This document shows positions 61,615 to 64,000 of a stretch of DNA of 64,000 bases, one piece after another. The number at the start of each line of letters is the position of its first letter. Within the stretch, counting starts at the first letter, position 1. Origin of the DNA: Caldilineaceae bacterium. Its GTDB lineage: Bacteria > Chloroflexota > Anaerolineae > Caldilineales > Caldilineaceae. The position numbers and the translations under genes are program-made. Location of the stretch: positions 274,378 to 338,377 of the forward strand of contig JALHQH010000009.1 of NCBI GenBank assembly GCA_022842065.1. Direction: 5' to 3'. The notes beneath the pieces are model-generated. The model saw nothing but the letters and a program-made list of their open reading frames with translations, had not been told where the DNA came from and searched no databases.

Positions 61615-63705
61615 CTAAAAGTTATAGACGATGATGGTCGTAATCTTGCCGGGTTGCACGGTAAAGCGGGCCCGCTTGCCGGTCGCTACTTCGACAATCG
61701 TATGGGCTCCTGCGGGCAGCGGCAAGAGGCGAATACCGGTGCTGCCGAGCGCAAAAACTGGCCCACCATCGATGCGGAACTGCGCGTCACCGGGCCGACA
61801 GCCATTCTGCCCCTTTGGTTGTGGCACCCCATTCACCGAGATGATCGTGCCGGTGTCGCCGCTGGTACAGAAGAACTTAATCAGCTTGACCTCGCCAGGT
61901 ACCCGGGTTGGCGTAATGGTTGGCGTCGCGGTTGGTGGGGCCGGGGTTTTGGTCGGCCGCGGCGTCTTGGTTGGCGGCACGGGTGTATTCGTGACGACAC
62001 GGGTAGGTGGCCGCGGTGTTTTCGTCTTGGTTGCCGTACCAGTCGGTGGGATGGGGGTGGCAACTGCTGTACGCGTGGGCGGCAGCGGCGTTTTTGTTCG
62101 GCGCGGCGTCTTTGTCGGTGGCATGGGCGTCGACGTCGGCGCCGGTGTATTGGTCAGCGTCGGGAGCGGCGTTGGGGTAGCTTGTTCAAAGTTGCGGACA
62201 AAGATGGCCGTCAGCTTGTTCCCCTCCACGCTAAAGGTCGTCACCGCGCCACTACTGTCTTCGATCAGGGTGTAGGTGCCGCTAGGCAGGGTAAACTCGA
62301 TGATCCCACTTGGTCTGGTCTGGACCTGCGCCACAACCTGGCCATTGCTATCCTTGACGGTGAAGGCAATGCCCGCCCGGACATCACAGGTGGCAGTGCG
62401 CTTGGCCAGCGGTTTTGAGCCGCGCGGTGGAAAGACCTCGAACTCAGTGCGCGTACCATCATTCGTTGGACAGAAAACCTTGTCGATCTCAACCCGACCA
62501 GGGGTGGTGTCTGGGGTCAGGGTCAGTGTTGGTGGCAGCGGTGTTGGTGTTGCGGTGTCAACCGGTGGCAGCGGTGTTGGTGTTGCGGTGTCAACGGGTG
62601 GCAGCGGTGTTGGCGTTGCGGTGTCAACCGGTGGCAGCGGTGTTGGGGTTGCGGTGTCAACCGGTGGCAGCGGTGTTGGGGTTGCGGTGTCAACTGGTGG
62701 CAGCGGTGTTGGCGTTGCGGTATCAACCGGTGGCAGCGGTGTCGGGGTTGCGGTGTCAACCGGTGGCAGCGGTGTTGGGGTTGCGGTATCAACTGGTGGC
62801 AGCGGTGTTGGCGTTGCGGTATCAACTGGTGGCAGCGGTGTTGATGTTGGAGTGTCAGTTGGTGGGAGCGGTGTTGGGACGATATTGCAGCCAGTGATTG
62901 CATTGCTATCCATGGTGACGGCAGCTGTCAGCGCGATCACGCGGCCGGTTACGCTGGCACCGGTCGTCAGCGTGTTGCTGGCGAGCGCGAGCAGATTGCC
63001 ATTGAAGATCGTGCCACTGCCCAACGTCGCCGAACTGCCTACCTGCCAAAAGACATTGCATGCAGACGCGCCATTGATCAGGCGCACTGATGAGGCGCTG
63101 GCCGTCGTGAGGGTATCTGCGATCTGGAAAATGAAGACCGCGTCAGGATCACCTTGGCCGTCGAGCGTTAGGACACTGCTCAACTGCGCCGCCGATGAAA
63201 AGCAGTAGACGGCCGGGGTGAGGGTCAGCCCACCTAAATCTTGGCCAGTCAAAGTGGTATTGCAGGCCTGTCCAGCCAGATCATTATAGGCCACCGTTGT
63301 ATCCGCTTGGGCCTGGGCCGCAACCGCATTGCCGGCATGGATCGTGCCGCCGACGACCAGGCCGGGTGGAAAACCAGTGACAATCGTCCCTGGGCTAACA
63401 CCCAAATCACCAGTGACAAGCGTGCCGGCGGCACCAGCATTGGTAACGGTCGAAGCCGCCAAGACCGCGAAACTGGCTGCTGTCCCCAGCCCTGGTGCAG
63501 TTGCCCGCAGCGGTCGTGCCCACGCATCACCCCCCTGGACAAAAAACACGCTGCCCAAAAGCAGCGCAGCCAGGATGACGAGCGTGATGACGTTAGGAAG
63601 GGGTTGCCTTACCTGCGCGCTGACAAAGCGCCCTAACCACGGTTTGGCACCAATATGCTTGTGCGGATTGGACCCATTTCCAGGTGCATGGTTATCTTTG
63701 TTCAT
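61615..63705 (-). CDS. Large DUF3494 surface protein with Thr/Pro repeat stalk
   Basis: 696 aa from the ATG at 63705 (RBS GGGGAGAGAG). Signal anchor (NVITLVILAALLLGSVFFV), a DUF3494 domain (~60-280), then a stalk with nine near-perfect 11-residue PVDTATPTPLP units. A prealbumin/SpaA-like beta domain follows (PSGTYTLIEDSSGAVTTFSV). A second Thr/Pro-rich stretch (PPTKTPRRTKTPLPPTR) leads to a last beta domain (FFCTSGDTGTIISVNG). It is probably an adhesion or ice-binding surface protein. Promoter module G lies upstream. Confidence 0.88.
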   Translation of the reverse strand: MNKDNHAPGNGSNPHKHIGAKPWLGRFVSAQVRQPLPNVITLVILAALLLGSVFFVQGGDAWARPLRATAPGLGTAASFAVLAASTVTNAGAAGTLVTGDLGVSPGTIVTGFPPGLVVGGTIHAGNAVAAQAQADTTVAYNDLAGQACNTTLTGQDLGGLTLTPAVYCFSSAAQLSSVLTLDGQGDPDAVFIFQIADTLTTASASSVRLINGASACNVFWQVGSSATLGSGTIFNGNLLALASNTLTTGASVTGRVIALTAAVTMDSNAITGCNIVPTPLPPTDTPTSTPLPPVDTATPTPLPPVDTATPTPLPPVDTATPTPLPPVDTATPTPLPPVDTATPTPLPPVDTATPTPLPPVDTATPTPLPPVDTATPTPLPPVDTATPTPLPPTLTLTPDTTPGRVEIDKVFCPTNDGTRTEFEVFPPRGSKPLAKRTATCDVRAGIAFTVKDSNGQVVAQVQTRPSGIIEFTLPSGTYTLIEDSSGAVTTFSVEGNKLTAIFVRNFEQATPTPLPTLTNTPAPTSTPMPPTKTPRRTKTPLPPTRTAVATPIPPTGTATKTKTPRPPTRVVTNTPVPPTKTPRPTKTPAPPTATPTITPTRVPGEVKLIKFFCTSGDTGTIISVNGVPQPKGQNGCRPGDAQFRIDGGPVFALGSTGIRLLPLPAGAHTIVEVATGKRARFTVQPGKITTIIVYNF
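62530..62865. repeat. 33-bp tandem repeat (nine units) in the surface protein stalk
   Basis: On the plus strand the unit reads GTTGCGGTGTCAACCGGTGG followed by CAGCGGTGTTGGx, nine times with third-position variation. Such repeats are prone to copy-number change. Confidence 0.8.
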
Positions 63706-63723
63706 ACTCTCTCCCCTTGATCT

Positions 63724-63796
63724 TATACTTGGCTCTGCCCTGATGTAACATTTTTCTCCTGTAGAAAATGTTGCATCATGACAACCGCTAGTATAT
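63724..63796. repeat. Palindromic element, second copy of the 35240 family
   Basis: Imperfect arms with TATACTAGCGGTTGTCAT and CATTTTC features (minus strand), matching 35240-35312. It sits in the 5' leader of the DUF3494 gene. Confidence 0.55.
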
Positions 63797-63887
63797 ACAC
63801 ACAAATCGTCGCTTAGGTGTTGACTCCTCGCTTAAATGCCTGCTTTGTCTGCTGAATGTATTGGGCTGTCAACTTAACTTCTTGAAC

Positions 63888-63948
63888 AGCATAGCGCACA
63901 ATCAACTGCCTGTCGTCAACGTGCTGCTGATCTTTGCCTCAACAAAAA
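63888..63948 (-). promoter_or_regulatory. Conserved promoter module, copy G (large surface protein)
   Basis: Minus-strand reading: TTTTTGTTGAGGCAAAGATC, AGCAGCAC, GTTGACGACA, 20 bp, TATGCT (63888-63893). GTTGA spacing is 23 bp. The strong hairpin 63953-63990 lies directly upstream. Confidence 0.75.
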
Positions 63949-63952
63949 CGGT

Positions 63953-63990
63953 CCCTTGTCGGGCCACGGCATTCCGTGGCCCGACAAGGG
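63953..63990. terminator. Hairpin with 17-bp perfect arms
   Basis: CCCTTGTCGGGCCACGG (63953-63969) is inverted at 63974-63990. On the minus strand it is followed after four bases by T5, so it may be the terminator of a gene beyond the window. Confidence 0.55.
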
Positions 63991-64000
63991 TCCCTTGGGT

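Noticed and set aside
62276..63208. 310-codon plus-strand frame with VGVAVSTGGSG repeats
   Set aside because: Antisense shadow of the Thr/Pro repeat stalk of the DUF3494 protein.
1..64000. tRNA, rRNA or other standard RNA genes
   Set aside because: Looked for cloverleaf-like and rRNA-like stretches in the gaps; none recognised by eye, though a tRNA search program would be decisive.

Overview
The window is a stretch of bacterial chromosome that most resembles Chloroflexota of the Caldilinea/Ardenticatenia type. This is inferred from overall gene content: SARP-type ATPase regulators, bactofilin-like membrane proteins, Thr/Pro-rich secreted DUF3494 proteins, C-termini ending in LPLV/LPVI-like motifs, and many short palindromic repeats. 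It was not tested by any search. Genes are dense, with long non-coding stretches filled by palindromic (MITE-like) elements.

Layout. 1-6.3 kb (minus strand): partial sufB, two LuxR-family regulators, a BON/PRC-barrel protein and ftsH. 6.3-11 kb: palindromic repeats around a SARP-like ATPase regulator. 11-19.8 kb (plus strand): a candidate ribosomally synthesised peptide (RiPP) locus. It holds a DUF6065-like/two-glycosyltransferase fusion, a second glycosyltransferase, a PqqD domain fused to a secreted protein, a 62-residue candidate precursor peptide, an HPr-kinase-like kinase, a sulfotransferase, a free PqqD-type recognition protein, and a lasso-type B2 leader protease split in two. No lasso cyclase is visible. 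19.9-27.1 kb (minus): MgtA-type ATPase, haem-binding protein, phosphoesterase, ECF sigma factor and a peroxiredoxin read through an in-frame UGA (probable selenoprotein). 27.2-33.7 kb (plus): two-component system, HtpX fragment, HflK/HflC, zinc ribbon, DedA. 33.9-44.3 kb (minus): lipase, MFS pump, PhyH oxygenase, glycolipid glycosyltransferase, then a stress operon TspO-DoxX-TPR-Dps-PRC-HdeD-CsbD. 44.4-63.7 kb (minus): envelope genes including four CPBP proteases, paired SRPBCC-like proteins, an Acg-type nitroreductase, a bactofilin-like protein, an orphan receiver and two ice-binding-like (DUF3494) surface proteins.

Two themes join the window. First, seven copies of one 60-bp upstream module (GTTGA, then GTTGACG 23 bp on, then exactly 20 bp to a TATACT-like hexamer) precede the BON/PRC-regulator operon, ftsH, the peroxiredoxin-sigma operon, a DUF2892 gene, the TspO-Dps operon, the orphan-receiver operon and a surface-protein gene. 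This looks like one stress/envelope-quality regulon. Second, at least five families of small palindromic elements are inserted between genes. One has a clear 7-bp target duplication, one lies inside a coding sequence, one supplies a stop codon, and a hairpin repeat sits at the break in the B2 protease gene.
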